Assembly: GCF_902859915.1 (NCBI RefSeq)
Contig: NZ_CADIKK010000029.1
Span: forward strand, 41,435-105,434
Length of the DNA: 64,000 nucleotides
Source of the DNA: Paraburkholderia ultramafica
GTDB lineage: Bacteria; Pseudomonadota; Gammaproteobacteria; Burkholderiales; Burkholderiaceae
Direction of reading: 5' to 3'
Part shown: piece after piece, positions 7,586-16,495 of the stretch
Position numbering within the stretch: the first letter of the stretch is position 1
Layout: each line of letters opens with the position of its first letter
Position numbers and translations under genes: made by a program
The notes under the pieces: generated by a model
Databases searched by the model: none
Seen by the model: the letters and a program-made list of their open reading frames with translations, nothing else
What the model was told of the DNA's origin: nothing

Positions 7586-9949
7586 TTATTCACTGACCAC
7601 GTAGGTATAAAACCGGATACGACCGTTTTCGCGTTCCTGGAATACGCCCTGAACTTCGTAATTGAAGCCCGGGAAACGGTTGAAAGATTCCTGGAACGCC
7701 ATGAAGTAATCCAGCATCGGTTGGGCACGGTCATCCCAACGTTCGCCGGGGAGCACGACGCCGATCCCTGGCGGATAGATCAGTGCGAGGGTGGCGGAGA
7801 CACGGTTTTTGGCCTGATCGAGCGGCATATACTCGACCCGGTTCGCGACCAGCGCCTCATACGCTTCTTCCGGCGACATCGCGAGTTCCGGAAAGCTCGA
7901 TGCGCGGAAGCACAGCCGCTGCAGGTTCTTGACGTTCGCCTCGCGATAGAAACGGTGCATTTCGTTGCAGACCTGGCGCAGCGTGTAGCCTTGGTAGCGT
8001 TCGCTGTGCGTGGCGCACAGCGTCGGCAATACTTCCGCGAGCGCGGCGTCGCGGTCCCACAGGTTCTTGAATTTGACGAAGCGGGCGATCAGCGTGTTCA
8101 GCTTGCTTTCGTCTTCGGCGGGCGTCATCAGGAAGAGGATGCTGTTCAGGTCGCACTTTTCAGGGACGATCCCTTCTTCGCGCAAGTAGTTCGCGACGAC
8201 CGTCGCGGGCACGCCGAAATCCAGATAGTCGCCTGTCTTCCGGTCGATGCCGGGTGTCAGCAGATTCAGCTTGTTCGGGTCGACCATCACGTAACCGTCG
8301 GCATAGCCGGTATAGCCGTGCCACGTGGCTTGCGGACGGAATTCCCAGCACTGCTGCTCGTGCTTGATGACGTCGGTCGGAATGTCTTCCCACGCGAGGT
8401 TCGACGCGTCGGGCATGAAATTCGAATTGCGGATGTCGACGACGTCGGGCACGAAAGGATCGAAGAACCATTGCTCCTGCGCCGTCTGCCCGGTCGTCTC
8501 ATAGTGGCGGGCGAACTGGCGGAATTTCTTGCGCGCTTCGATGCCCAGTTCGATGCAGCCGTCCCACAGCATTTCGCCCGCTTTGCCCTCGTGTACCTTG
8601 GCGTTGACGTCGAGGGACGCGAACAGCGGATAGAACGGCGAGGTGCTGGCGTGAATCAGGAACGATTCGTTGAAGCGCTTGTGCTCGATAAAGCGTTTCT
8701 GGCCGCGAATGTGTTGGTCCCGCTTGTGAATCTGGGAGGCTTGAGAGAAACCGGCGCCCTGCTTATGAACCGACTGGGTCGAAAAAAGGCCGGGCATTTG
8801 CGGCGTCAGATCTTTCAGCCGCATCGGACTGTGATCGTTGAACAGCGGATGGAAGGCGTTGTAACCGATCCACGCTTCATCCCACAGCACGTAATCGCAC
8901 AGATGGCCGATCTTTTCCAGCACCTTGCGGACGTTGTAGATCGTTCCATCGTAGGTGGCAAGCTGAATGCAGGCGAGCCGGAATGGGCGCTCCGCGTTGG
9001 CGCGCTCCGGGTCGTTCACGAGAGGGTGGTTGCGGATCTGCTCGCGCAGCGCGTCCTCATCCCATGCCGACCAGTCGACTGCACCGATCATGCCGAAGGC
9101 ATTGCGAGCGGTCGGCAGGAAGATCGGAATGGCGCCCGCCTGGACGAGCGCGCCTTGATGCAGCGACTTGTGATTGTTCCGGTCGAACAGAACGAGGTCG
9201 CCGCGCTTGAGCACGGCCCCCGTCACGATCTTGTTGGAGGTGCTGGTGCCATTGAGAACGAAGTACGTCTGGTCCGCGCCAAACACCGCGGCGGCATGCC
9301 GCTGCGCAGCCGCGGCCGCGCCTTCGTGAATCAGCAGGTCGCCGAGATCGACGTCGGCATTGCACAGATCGTTACGAAAAATGCTTTCGCCGAAATGCTT
9401 GAAGAACAACTGCCCAGCGGGCGACTTCCGATAGAACTGCCCGCCCTGATGTCCAGGGCAATCGAATGCGATATTGGCTGCGGCGTCGTAGGCGACGAGT
9501 CCGCCGAAGAAAGGCGGCAGCAGCGTCAGCCCGTATTTGACGAGGCTTGCCATGACCTGCTTCGCATAGAAAGCCGGTGTCTGTTGTCCGAGATAGATAT
9601 ATCCATCGACTTCGCCCAGCCCGCCGATTACCGCGAGATCCGACAGACGATGCGAGTTCGCCAGCGCCCACAGCGGCGTGCGGAACCCGAGCGCGCGCAC
9701 GGCAGCGGCAAGCTTGCGCGCGCCTTCGAGGCGAGGGCCGTCGACCAGCACGATGTACGCACCGACGTCGGCGTCTTCGTTGACATCGCGTGTCAGGCTA
9801 TCGGTGACTTCGACGCGGAAATGCTCCGCAGTAATCTGCTCCAGCAACTCATTGGTCTGCGCATCGCTGCGGTCCACGATCGCGACGATCTTCATGAGCT
9901 TGTGAAACGGAATCGGAATAGTGGGCGCCTTCAAGGATCCGGGGACCAT
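7586..9949 (-). CDS. speC: Ornithine decarboxylase (SpeC/SpeF type)
   Basis: 787 residues. PLP enzyme converting ornithine to putrescine. N-terminal wing domain (about 18-140), then LLPPFFGGL and FDCPGHQGGQFY, the FRNDLCNADVDLGDLLIHEG block, and TQSVHKQGAG with the PLP lysine (about Lys396). CDLNSILFL and LPGERW near the C-terminus match E. coli SpeC/SpeF strongly; whether it is the biosynthetic or the inducible type cannot be decided. The ATG at 9949 follows AAGGAG by 5 bases. First gene of the leftward operon (spacer of 32 bases to the antiporter), facing arcABC, which produces its substrate ornithine. Confidence 0.88.
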   Translation of the reverse strand: MVPGSLKAPTIPIPFHKLMKIVAIVDRSDAQTNELLEQITAEHFRVEVTDSLTRDVNEDADVGAYIVLVDGPRLEGARKLAAAVRALGFRTPLWALANSHRLSDLAVIGGLGEVDGYIYLGQQTPAFYAKQVMASLVKYGLTLLPPFFGGLVAYDAAANIAFDCPGHQGGQFYRKSPAGQLFFKHFGESIFRNDLCNADVDLGDLLIHEGAAAAAQRHAAAVFGADQTYFVLNGTSTSNKIVTGAVLKRGDLVLFDRNNHKSLHQGALVQAGAIPIFLPTARNAFGMIGAVDWSAWDEDALREQIRNHPLVNDPERANAERPFRLACIQLATYDGTIYNVRKVLEKIGHLCDYVLWDEAWIGYNAFHPLFNDHSPMRLKDLTPQMPGLFSTQSVHKQGAGFSQASQIHKRDQHIRGQKRFIEHKRFNESFLIHASTSPFYPLFASLDVNAKVHEGKAGEMLWDGCIELGIEARKKFRQFARHYETTGQTAQEQWFFDPFVPDVVDIRNSNFMPDASNLAWEDIPTDVIKHEQQCWEFRPQATWHGYTGYADGYVMVDPNKLNLLTPGIDRKTGDYLDFGVPATVVANYLREEGIVPEKCDLNSILFLMTPAEDESKLNTLIARFVKFKNLWDRDAALAEVLPTLCATHSERYQGYTLRQVCNEMHRFYREANVKNLQRLCFRASSFPELAMSPEEAYEALVANRVEYMPLDQAKNRVSATLALIYPPGIGVVLPGERWDDRAQPMLDYFMAFQESFNRFPGFNYEVQGVFQERENGRIRFYTYVVSE

Positions 9950-9991
9950 GGTCACTCCTTCTTCAGCAGGCTTCGCAAGTCAGGTTCTGTC

Positions 9992-10020
9992 CTGGCGGCG
10001 GAGGTCTGGCCAGACGCCAG
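9992..10020. promoter_or_regulatory. Nested palindrome in the ornithine decarboxylase leader
   Basis: GTCTGGCCAGAC at 10004-10015 is a perfect 12-bp palindrome, flanked by an outer CTGGCG (9992-9997) and CGCCAG (10015-10020). It lies 43-71 bases upstream of the speC ATG and could be an operator or a leader hairpin. Confidence 0.5.
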
Positions 10021-10213
10021 TCCGCAAACGCAAATCCAAGCGCCGGCAGTGTCCGGCGTTTAGTGCATGTTCTTTTTCCAGCCGACAGCTAACGGGAAGG
10101 CGATCACAAGTGCAGCGGTTGCCGAGCTATGGAATACCAGCGATCAGATGGCGGAAGGCAGCAAAAAAAATGCCTTGCTGCGGGTCTCTCGGCTTTTCTG
10201 GGTGCTCGGCAAC

Positions 10214-10234
10214 CGACTCACCAAAAGTGAGTCG
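10214..10234. repeat. Perfect 8-bp inverted repeat upstream of speC
   Basis: CGACTCAC (10214-10221) and GTGAGTCG (10227-10234) flank a 5-base loop. No T-run follows on either strand, so an operator or leader structure is more likely than a terminator. Confidence 0.6.
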
Positions 10235-10309
10235 ATAGAACGGTCGTAGGTGCTACATAGATAGTTGGCGAGTTCTACGCTTAATGCAAGTTCTTAAAAG
10301 ACGGGCCGA

Positions 10310-10340
10310 TTAGCAAGTCTAACGGAGTCGGATTTGCTAA
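10310..10340. repeat. 7-bp inverted repeat TTAGCAA/TTGCTAA in the AT-rich part of the divergent region
   Basis: Arms at 10310-10316 and 10334-10340 with a 17-base centre, about one and a half helical turns, in the lowest-GC part of the gap. A smaller dyad (CTGAC/GTCAG, 10405-10421) follows. Confidence 0.45.
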
Positions 10341-11065
10341 AAAAATGACGGCAATATGGCGAAATTGTCAGAATGGACAGACGTTGTTGATTTTCTTAGC
10401 ATGACTGACAAAGAAAGTCAGATTGCCACTCGCATTTACGATAGTAGTTGGGCGCCGTCGCGAGCTTGAACAATGCGGGTTTATCAACCAGAATGATCTG
10501 CAGATGACGTGCCGGTTCTATTAAAGGCACGGCGGAAAAGAACGCTCGAATGAAGCGTCTTTCACTGTGCGTGATGAAAACCCTGGTGTGTCGAGATTCA
10601 ACTGAATCAACCATAGCGGGGACGCCGGCATTGCCAGATATGCGGCGGGACGATAAGCGAAAACCATGCGATGTTCTTGCGAAAGCGACAATTTCCAGTC
10701 GGCTGGCACGCGGAAATCCGCCTCTCGTCTGCTGCATTGCAATGTATCGCGACGGGACCACTGCAAATGGAATCTCCGCCCGGATCGACTGAAGCACTCG
10801 AGTTCCGGCTACTCCGCTAGTCCATTGAGCAGCGCGAGCTTGCTGAGCTTCCCGATTCATCGCACATCTGTAGTTGTCCGCGTTTGCTCTGACCTTGAGG
10901 CGCGCTAGTCTTCGGCCGGGCAAAGCGGGCAAGCAAGCCGGCTTCTGTTGCAAGCAGGAAACTGCGGGAAGCTGATTTCGCCGCTGTTCTGATCGCAGCT
11001 ATCTTGCCGGCTGCCGGTCTCTACAACGGCTCCATGACGATCTGATTCGGGTATGGGAGAACGCG

Positions 11066-12319
11066 ATGAACACAGAGGTCACCAGGCTCGGAGCCTACTC
11101 CGAGGTTGGCAAGCTGCGCATGGTCATGGTTTCGTCGCCCGGGCTTGCCCACCAACGCTTGACGCCTAGCAACTGCGACGAGCTGTTGTTCGACGATGTC
11201 ATCTGGGTGAACCAGGCGAAGCGCGACCACTTCGATTTCGTCACCAAGATGCGCGATCGCGGCGTGGAAGTGCTGGACGTGCACAACCTCCTCGCGCAGA
11301 CGATGGACAATCCCGATGCGCGTAAATGGGTGCTGGATCGAAGGATCTCCGACGACAGCGTCGGCGTGGGTCTGAGTAACGAAGTGCGTGCATGGATGAA
11401 TGAACTCGAGTCGCGCAAGCTTGCGGAGTTTCTGATCGGAGGCGTGTCGCTCGAGGACATTCCGGGCAGCAATGCGCCCGTTCTAAATCTGTTTCGCGAG
11501 TATCTGGATTACTCCAGCTTCCTGCTTGCGCCGTTGCCGAACATGGTGTTCACGCGCGACACCACCTGCTGGATCTACGGCGGCGTGACGCTCAATCCGA
11601 TGTATTGGCCGGCGCGGCGGCAGGAGACGCTGCTCGCAGCAGCGATCTACAAGTTTCATCCGACGTTTGCCAATGCCAACTTCGAGATCTGGTACGGCGA
11701 TCCTGACACGGACCACGGCGCATCGTCGCTCGAAGGCGGTGACGTGATGCCGATCGGCAAGGGCGTCGTGCTGATCGGCATGGGCGAACGCACGACGCGC
11801 CAGGCAATCGGACAGGTTGCGAGATCGCTGTTCGAGAAAGGCGCGGCCGAACAGGTGCTCGTTGCGGGCATGCCGAAATCACGGGCCGCGATGCACCTCG
11901 ACACGGTGTTCAGCTTTTGCGACCGCGATCTCGTGACGATTTTCCCGGAAGTGGTCAGACAGATCGTCACGTTCACGATCAGGCCCGACGATAAAACCGC
12001 GTATGGGATGAGCATCCGGCGCGAAGGCAAGCCGTTTGTGCAGGCTGTCGGCGATGCGCTGGGCCTGAAGGAGCTGCGCGTCGTCGAAACGGGCGGCAAC
12101 CGCTTTGCGGCGGAGCGGGAGCAATGGGACGACGGCAACAACATGGTGTGTGTCGAGCCCGGCGTCGTCATCGGCTATGACCGTAACACGTTCACGAACA
12201 CGCTTCTGCGCAAAGCCGGGATCGAAGTGATCACGATCACCGCCAGCGAGCTTGGGCGCGGACGCGGTGGCGGGCATTGCATGACGTGCCCAATCTCGCG
12301 CGATGCGGTCGATTACTGA
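11066..12319 (+). CDS. arcA: Arginine deiminase
   Basis: 417 residues. Hydrolyses arginine to citrulline and ammonia, first step of the arginine deiminase pathway. Motifs: LRMVMVSSPGLAH near the N-terminus, FTRDTT, LEGGDVMPIG, MHLDTVF (catalytic His/Asp region) and the C-terminal GGGHCMTCP, whose first Cys (about 405) corresponds to the nucleophile of the Pseudomonas enzyme. The ATG at 11066 has GGGAG well placed. First gene of arcABC; a hairpin fills the spacer to arcB. No arcD-type antiporter follows, so the divergent PotE fusion may supply transport. A second, solitary arcA is at 21553-22809. Confidence 0.95.
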   Translation: MNTEVTRLGAYSEVGKLRMVMVSSPGLAHQRLTPSNCDELLFDDVIWVNQAKRDHFDFVTKMRDRGVEVLDVHNLLAQTMDNPDARKWVLDRRISDDSVGVGLSNEVRAWMNELESRKLAEFLIGGVSLEDIPGSNAPVLNLFREYLDYSSFLLAPLPNMVFTRDTTCWIYGGVTLNPMYWPARRQETLLAAAIYKFHPTFANANFEIWYGDPDTDHGASSLEGGDVMPIGKGVVLIGMGERTTRQAIGQVARSLFEKGAAEQVLVAGMPKSRAAMHLDTVFSFCDRDLVTIFPEVVRQIVTFTIRPDDKTAYGMSIRREGKPFVQAVGDALGLKELRVVETGGNRFAAEREQWDDGNNMVCVEPGVVIGYDRNTFTNTLLRKAGIEVITITASELGRGRGGGHCMTCPISRDAVDY

Positions 12320-12347
12320 GCGCCCCCAAATCTCGAGAGATATTTGC

Positions 12348-12370
12348 GCTGCGCGCAAAAAACGCGCAGC
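12348..12370 (+). repeat. Intercistronic hairpin arcA-arcB
   Basis: GCTGCGCG (12348-12355) and CGCGCAGC (12363-12370) form a perfect 8-bp stem with a 7-base loop, starting 28 bases after the arcA stop and 23 bases before arcB. No T-run follows, so a processing or stability element fits better than termination. Confidence 0.7.
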
Positions 12371-12393
12371 CGCCCTATAGATGGAGAAAACTC

Positions 12394-13404
12394 ATGGCTT
12401 TCAATCTGCAAAACCGTAGTCTTCTCAGCCTGATGCATCATACCGGCCGCGAACTGCGCTATCTGCTGGATCTGTCACGCGATCTCAAGCGTGCCAAGTA
12501 TGCGGGCACGGAGCAGCAGCATTTGCGCCGCAAGAACATTGCGCTGATCTTCGAGAAGACCTCGACGCGCACGCGCTGCGCGTTCGAAGTCGCCGCGCAC
12601 GACCAGGGCGCGCACGTCACCTATATCGACCCGAGCTCGTCCCAGATCGGGCACAAGGAGAGCATGAAGGATACGGCGCGCGTGCTGGGCCGTATGTTCG
12701 ACGCGATCGAATACCGGGGATACAGTCAGGAAGTGGTGGAAGAACTCGCGCGTTACGCAGCCGTGCCTATCTTCAACGGCTTGACTGACGAATACCACCC
12801 CACCCAGATGCTGGCCGACGTGCTGACGATGCGGGAATACGCGGACAAACCGCTGCAGGACATCAGCTACGCCTATCTCGGCGACGCGCGCAACAACATG
12901 GGGAATTCGCTGTTGCTGATCGGCGCGAAGCTGGGCATGGACGTGCGCATTGCAGCGCCGAAGTCGTTGTGGCCGAACGAGGCGCATATTGCGGCGTGCC
13001 AGCAATTTGCCAAAGAGAGCGGGGCGCGCATCACGCTCACCGAGGATCCGAAAGAAGCGGTGAAGATGGTCGACTTCATTCACACCGATGTGTGGGTGTC
13101 GATGGGCGAGCCGGTCGAAACATGGGACGAAAGAATCAAGGTGTTGTTGCCGTACCAGGTGAATCGCGCGCTGATCGATGCGACGGGCAACCCGCGAACC
13201 CGCTTCATGCACTGTCTGCCCGCGTTCCATAACAGCGAGACCAAGGTCGGTCAGCAGATCTCGGCACGCTATCCGGATCTGGCGAACGGCATCGAGGTGA
13301 CGGAAGACGTGTTCGAGTCGGATTACAACATCGCCTTCGAACAGGCCGAGAACCGGATGCACACGATCAAGGCCATTCTCGTCGCGACGCTGGCTGATAT
13401 CTGA
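12394..13404 (+). CDS. arcB: Ornithine carbamoyltransferase, catabolic
   Basis: 336 residues. In this operon it runs in the catabolic direction, splitting citrulline with phosphate to ornithine and carbamoyl phosphate. It has the carbamoyl-phosphate motif STRTR (EKTSTRTRCAFE, about residues 55-66), the HPTQ motif (DEYHPTQMLAD) and HCLP (FMHCLPAFH). The frame is open upstream to 12277, but the ATG at 12394 has GGAG nearby and starts with the family-typical MAFNLQNRSLL. It sits between arcA and arcC. The catabolic assignment is from context. Confidence 0.95.
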   Translation: MAFNLQNRSLLSLMHHTGRELRYLLDLSRDLKRAKYAGTEQQHLRRKNIALIFEKTSTRTRCAFEVAAHDQGAHVTYIDPSSSQIGHKESMKDTARVLGRMFDAIEYRGYSQEVVEELARYAAVPIFNGLTDEYHPTQMLADVLTMREYADKPLQDISYAYLGDARNNMGNSLLLIGAKLGMDVRIAAPKSLWPNEAHIAACQQFAKESGARITLTEDPKEAVKMVDFIHTDVWVSMGEPVETWDERIKVLLPYQVNRALIDATGNPRTRFMHCLPAFHNSETKVGQQISARYPDLANGIEVTEDVFESDYNIAFEQAENRMHTIKAILVATLADI

Positions 13405-13426
13405 GCGTATCGGCTTGCCCCGTGTT

Positions 13427-13461
13427 CGTCGCCGTGCGGCGCATCCGTGCCGCACGCGACG
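13427..13461 (+). repeat. Intercistronic hairpin arcB-arcC
   Basis: CGTCGC-c-GTGCGGC (13427-13440) pairs with GCCGCAC-GCGACG (13449-13461), giving 13 bp with one bulged C and an 8-base loop. Its end is 22 bases before the arcC ATG. No T-run. With the arcA-arcB hairpin, both spacers of the operon are structured. Confidence 0.65.
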
Positions 13462-13483
13462 CGTCTTGCAGGAGGGTCACATC

Positions 13484-14422
13484 ATGCGCCTCGTCATTGC
13501 ATTAGGCGGCAATGCGCTATTGCAGCGCGGTCAGCCGATGACGGATAGCCAGCAGCGCGAGAACGTCAAGCTTGCCGCCACGCAGATCGCGAGCGTGGCG
13601 AGCGGCAACGAACTGGTGATCGCGCACGGCAACGGTCCCCAGGTCGGCTTGCTGGCGCTGCAAAGCGCGGCCTACAAGGAAGTCGCGCCGTATCCGCTCG
13701 ACGTGCTCGGCGCGCAGACGGAGGGCATGATCGGCTACATGATCGAACAGGAACTGGGCAATCTTCTGCCGTTCGAAGTCCCGTTTGCGACTATCCTGAC
13801 CCAGGTCGAAGTGGATCTCGCGGACCCCGCATTCCAGCATCCGAGCAAGCCGATCGGCCCGGTCTATTCGAAGGAAGAGGCGCAGCGGCTGGCGCAGGAA
13901 AAGGGCTGGAGCATCGCGGAGGACGGCGACAAGTATCGGCGCGTCGTCGCGAGCCCGCGGCCGCGGCGGATCTTCGAAATGCGTCCGGTGAAGTGGCTGC
14001 TCGAGAAAGGGACGATCGTGATCTGCGCGGGCGGCGGCGGCATTCCGACGTGCTACGACGAGCATCACAAGCTGCACGGCGTGGAGGCGGTGATCGACAA
14101 GGATCTGTGTTCCGCATTGCTTGCGCAGGAACTCGAGGCGGACCTGCTCGTGATCGTAACCGACGTGAACGCGGCCTACGTCGACTGGGGGAAGCCGACG
14201 CAAAAAGCGATTGCCGACGCGCATCCCGACGAGCTCGAAAAGCTGGGCTTTGCGTCGGGGTCGATGGGGCCCAAGGTGCAGGCGGCCATCGAATTCGCGC
14301 GCAAGACCGGCAAGGACGCGGTGATCGGCGCGCTTGCCGATATCGTCGCGATCACGCAAGGCGCGGCGGGCACGAGGATCAGCGTGCGCAAGCCAGGCAT
14401 CGGGTTTTATCCGTCCGCGTAG
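13484..14422 (+). CDS. arcC: Carbamate kinase
   Basis: 312 residues. Transfers phosphate from carbamoyl phosphate to ADP, the ATP-yielding step of the arginine deiminase pathway. It has the N-terminal LVIALGGNALLQRG, IAHGNGPQVGLL, ICAGGGGIP, VIDKD and the late FASGSMGPKVQAAIEFA typical of carbamate kinases. The ATG at 13484 follows GGAGG by 7 bases; the longer frame start at 13415 would add an arginine-rich stretch and is rejected. Last gene of arcABC. Confidence 0.95.
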   Translation: MRLVIALGGNALLQRGQPMTDSQQRENVKLAATQIASVASGNELVIAHGNGPQVGLLALQSAAYKEVAPYPLDVLGAQTEGMIGYMIEQELGNLLPFEVPFATILTQVEVDLADPAFQHPSKPIGPVYSKEEAQRLAQEKGWSIAEDGDKYRRVVASPRPRRIFEMRPVKWLLEKGTIVICAGGGGIPTCYDEHHKLHGVEAVIDKDLCSALLAQELEADLLVIVTDVNAAYVDWGKPTQKAIADAHPDELEKLGFASGSMGPKVQAAIEFARKTGKDAVIGALADIVAITQGAAGTRISVRKPGIGFYPSA

Positions 14423-14506
14423 CGTAGGGCCGTGCAGTGCAAGGCGGCACGCTCGCTGTGAGAGCACCGGCAGGCGCAGCGTGAAAGCGCCGCCAATGCG
14501 CTCGCG

Positions 14507-15385
14507 CTACGGCGCGTGGTCGGCGCCGGACTGCGACGCTGCGGGCGACACGAAGGCTTTGCCGGACGTGCCGAGCTGCCCCGCCGACGAAGCGTCGCTC
14601 CCGTCGTGCGGCACTATGGTCTGAAACAGAACATGGTCCCGCTCGGGGTCAGGCATCGCGATGATCGCGTGCAAGGCCACTCGCGTCGCCCAGCACACAT
14701 CCAACGGCGTCGCCTGCGACGGATGGGACGAATAGAACGCGAATCGGTCGACGTCCGCCTGGTCGCCCTGGAGTTCCGTGATCACCGCACGCGTGAACTG
14801 ACGCTCCGCGGCGGCATACTGCTGCGGGGTCGGCTCGGTTATCGGCGCATGCGACGCTTCGCTGACCAGAACCTGATGGAGCAGACTGAAATACTGCTCG
14901 ACGTCGGATTCCGACATCTCGCGCAGCGAAACGCGAGTCATCACCGCACGCATGTCCAGCAGACCAAAACAGTTGACGGGGACCTGTTCGTCGAGGAGTT
15001 TCGTCAGCAGCTGCACGTACCTGAAGCGATCCGCTGGCGCAAGGCGCGCGAGTCCGCTCGCCATGAGCTCCTCGCGCGCAGCCGGATCGAGAAAGATCTG
15101 TGCGACGCGCTGCGCGCCACCTGGGATGCCGACCGCGATGAGCGGGTCCTGGCGGATCTTCTCCACCCACGCGACGACGATGCGGGCCTTGTTCGAGTCC
15201 GGGTCGATGCCATAGCTGGAAAAGACGCTCCCCAGGTCGCCTGGTCCGGCGTCGGCCGATGCCGCCGCGGTGGCATCGGCTGGCAGCGCAAGGGAGTCCA
15301 GATCACGGTGTATCGCGGCACTGGCCAACGTCGTGGCCGCGAGCGTCACGATCAGCGTAGCGAGACAAGAGGCGGAACGTTTCAT
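14507..15385 (-). CDS. Exported protein of unknown function
   Basis: 292 residues. It starts with a signal peptide (MKRSASCLATLIVTLAATTLASA) and the remainder is soluble and mostly helical by composition, so it is probably periplasmic. The ATG at 15385 is preceded by GGGAAG. There are only two or three cysteines and I see no catalytic motif or known repeat. It is the leftmost of a leftward series of exported-protein genes (DUF2950, DUF3300, lipoproteins), with a 174-base gap to its upstream neighbour, so it may have its own promoter. I do not recognise the family. Confidence 0.75.
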   Translation of the reverse strand: MKRSASCLATLIVTLAATTLASAAIHRDLDSLALPADATAAASADAGPGDLGSVFSSYGIDPDSNKARIVVAWVEKIRQDPLIAVGIPGGAQRVAQIFLDPAAREELMASGLARLAPADRFRYVQLLTKLLDEQVPVNCFGLLDMRAVMTRVSLREMSESDVEQYFSLLHQVLVSEASHAPITEPTPQQYAAAERQFTRAVITELQGDQADVDRFAFYSSHPSQATPLDVCWATRVALHAIIAMPDPERDHVLFQTIVPHDGSDASSAGQLGTSGKAFVSPAASQSGADHAP

Positions 15386-15559
15386 GTCGCTTCCCGGTAC
15401 TGAAGCGCAATACGCGTTGGTTAGCCCGTTGAACGTTGGGATGGAAAAGTTTATCGCCTCGCCGGAATGTGGAGACGCACAGTTTGTTTTAGGCCGGATC
15501 GGCGGACCTTGGCTGGCTGCGGCCGTCAGCGGGCGGCCGGACCAGCGCTTTGCCCATCT

Positions 15560-16483
15560 TCAAGGCTGCGGCTGCACCTTCGCCCAGCCCGGCCCGGGAT
15601 CGAACGACGGCATCGCGTTCACCTTGGCCGCGCTATCGGGGCCAAGGTCGCGCTCGTAGACCTGGCCCGCGTGACTCACCATGAAGGTCTTGATGCCGGT
15701 GTCCCCGTACCGCACTGGCCATGCAACGACGGCAAAGCCGCCAAACAGCTTGCCGTGCGCGAGATAGTCGTAAGCGCCGCCTGGCGCGTGCGAGCCCTGC
15801 GAGGTGAGCAGCTTGTAGTGATAGCCGTGGTATCCGGTGTCTTTGTTGCTGCGCGCGGTCGCCCTGATGAAGGCGGCCCCGAGCGGACTGGGCGGCGCAT
15901 CCGCTTGCGTCGGCCAGTACAGGCCGTCCTGTTTCCCCGGCGAACTCACCAGCTTCGACGCATACGATAGCAGGCCGTCGCCGTCATGGTCGGTGAGCGC
16001 GTATTCACGCTGCGCGTCGTAGACCGCGAGCATCGTCTGAATGACGGCGAGCTCGTTGCGGCCGATGCGCCGCAGCCGCATTTCCTCGGCGCCCGCCCGC
16101 ATATCGAAACGCCATCCCTGGGCGTTCTTCACGAGCGGAATCGGGAAGGTCCAGCCGTCGTCGCCGACTGCGATCTGCGCATGGTGGTCGTCGATCTGTT
16201 TGATCTCGTGCGACTTGCCCCATTCATCGAGGAAGCGGGCGCGTATTTCGGCGTCGGCGGGCGGAATCAGGTCGCGAAAGTGCTGGCCGAAAATGGCTTG
16301 CAGCGTGGCCTCTTCGTTGTGGGTGACGGCCTCGCCAAATGCACTCATCGCGGCATCGGGAGAACTGAAGTCCTTCTCGGCGTGAGCCGCGGGCAGCGCG
16401 CCGAGACACAGCGCGCACGCCACGGCGGCAGTGCGCAACGCGCCTGCCAACGCGCCCGAGCGAAATCGTAACGGTGCTGTCAT
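15560..16483 (-). CDS. DUF2950 family exported protein
   Basis: 307 residues. A signal peptide (hydrophobic run ending AAHA, about residue 35) precedes a mature protein with family features: FSSPDAAMSAFGEAV, repeated aromatic/glycine motifs (GWTFPIPLVKN, GYHYKLL) and DGDGLLSY, a possible EF-hand-like calcium loop. The role of the family is unknown. It is commonly found next to DUF3300 proteins, as here (12 bases downstream of that gene), so the two probably form one transcript and work together in the envelope. AGGGAG precedes the ATG. Confidence 0.82.
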   Translation of the reverse strand: MTAPLRFRSGALAGALRTAAVACALCLGALPAAHAEKDFSSPDAAMSAFGEAVTHNEEATLQAIFGQHFRDLIPPADAEIRARFLDEWGKSHEIKQIDDHHAQIAVGDDGWTFPIPLVKNAQGWRFDMRAGAEEMRLRRIGRNELAVIQTMLAVYDAQREYALTDHDGDGLLSYASKLVSSPGKQDGLYWPTQADAPPSPLGAAFIRATARSNKDTGYHGYHYKLLTSQGSHAPGGAYDYLAHGKLFGGFAVVAWPVRYGDTGIKTFMVSHAGQVYERDLGPDSAAKVNAMPSFDPGPGWAKVQPQP

Positions 16484-16495
16484 GTTCTGATCTCC

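Larger units (their letters stand above)
9950..11065. promoter_or_regulatory. Divergent control region between the decarboxylase operon and arcABC
   Basis: 1.1 kb without a convincing gene. GC content falls clearly between about 10260 and 10480. It holds a 12-bp palindrome (10004-10015) and three inverted repeats (10214-10234, 10310-10340, 10405-10421). The open frames here have protein-unlike composition and no ribosome-binding site. I see no clear FNR, ArgR or sigma-54 site. Confidence 0.6.

Noticed and set aside
7721..10063. 780-residue open frame on the plus strand
   Set aside because: Antisense shadow of ornithine decarboxylase caused by high third-position GC; no motif or ribosome-binding site.
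10396..10953. 185-residue minus-strand open frame in the speC-arcA gap
   Set aside because: No protein-like pattern, no ribosome-binding site, and low-GC regulatory sequence. Kept as a gene-free region.
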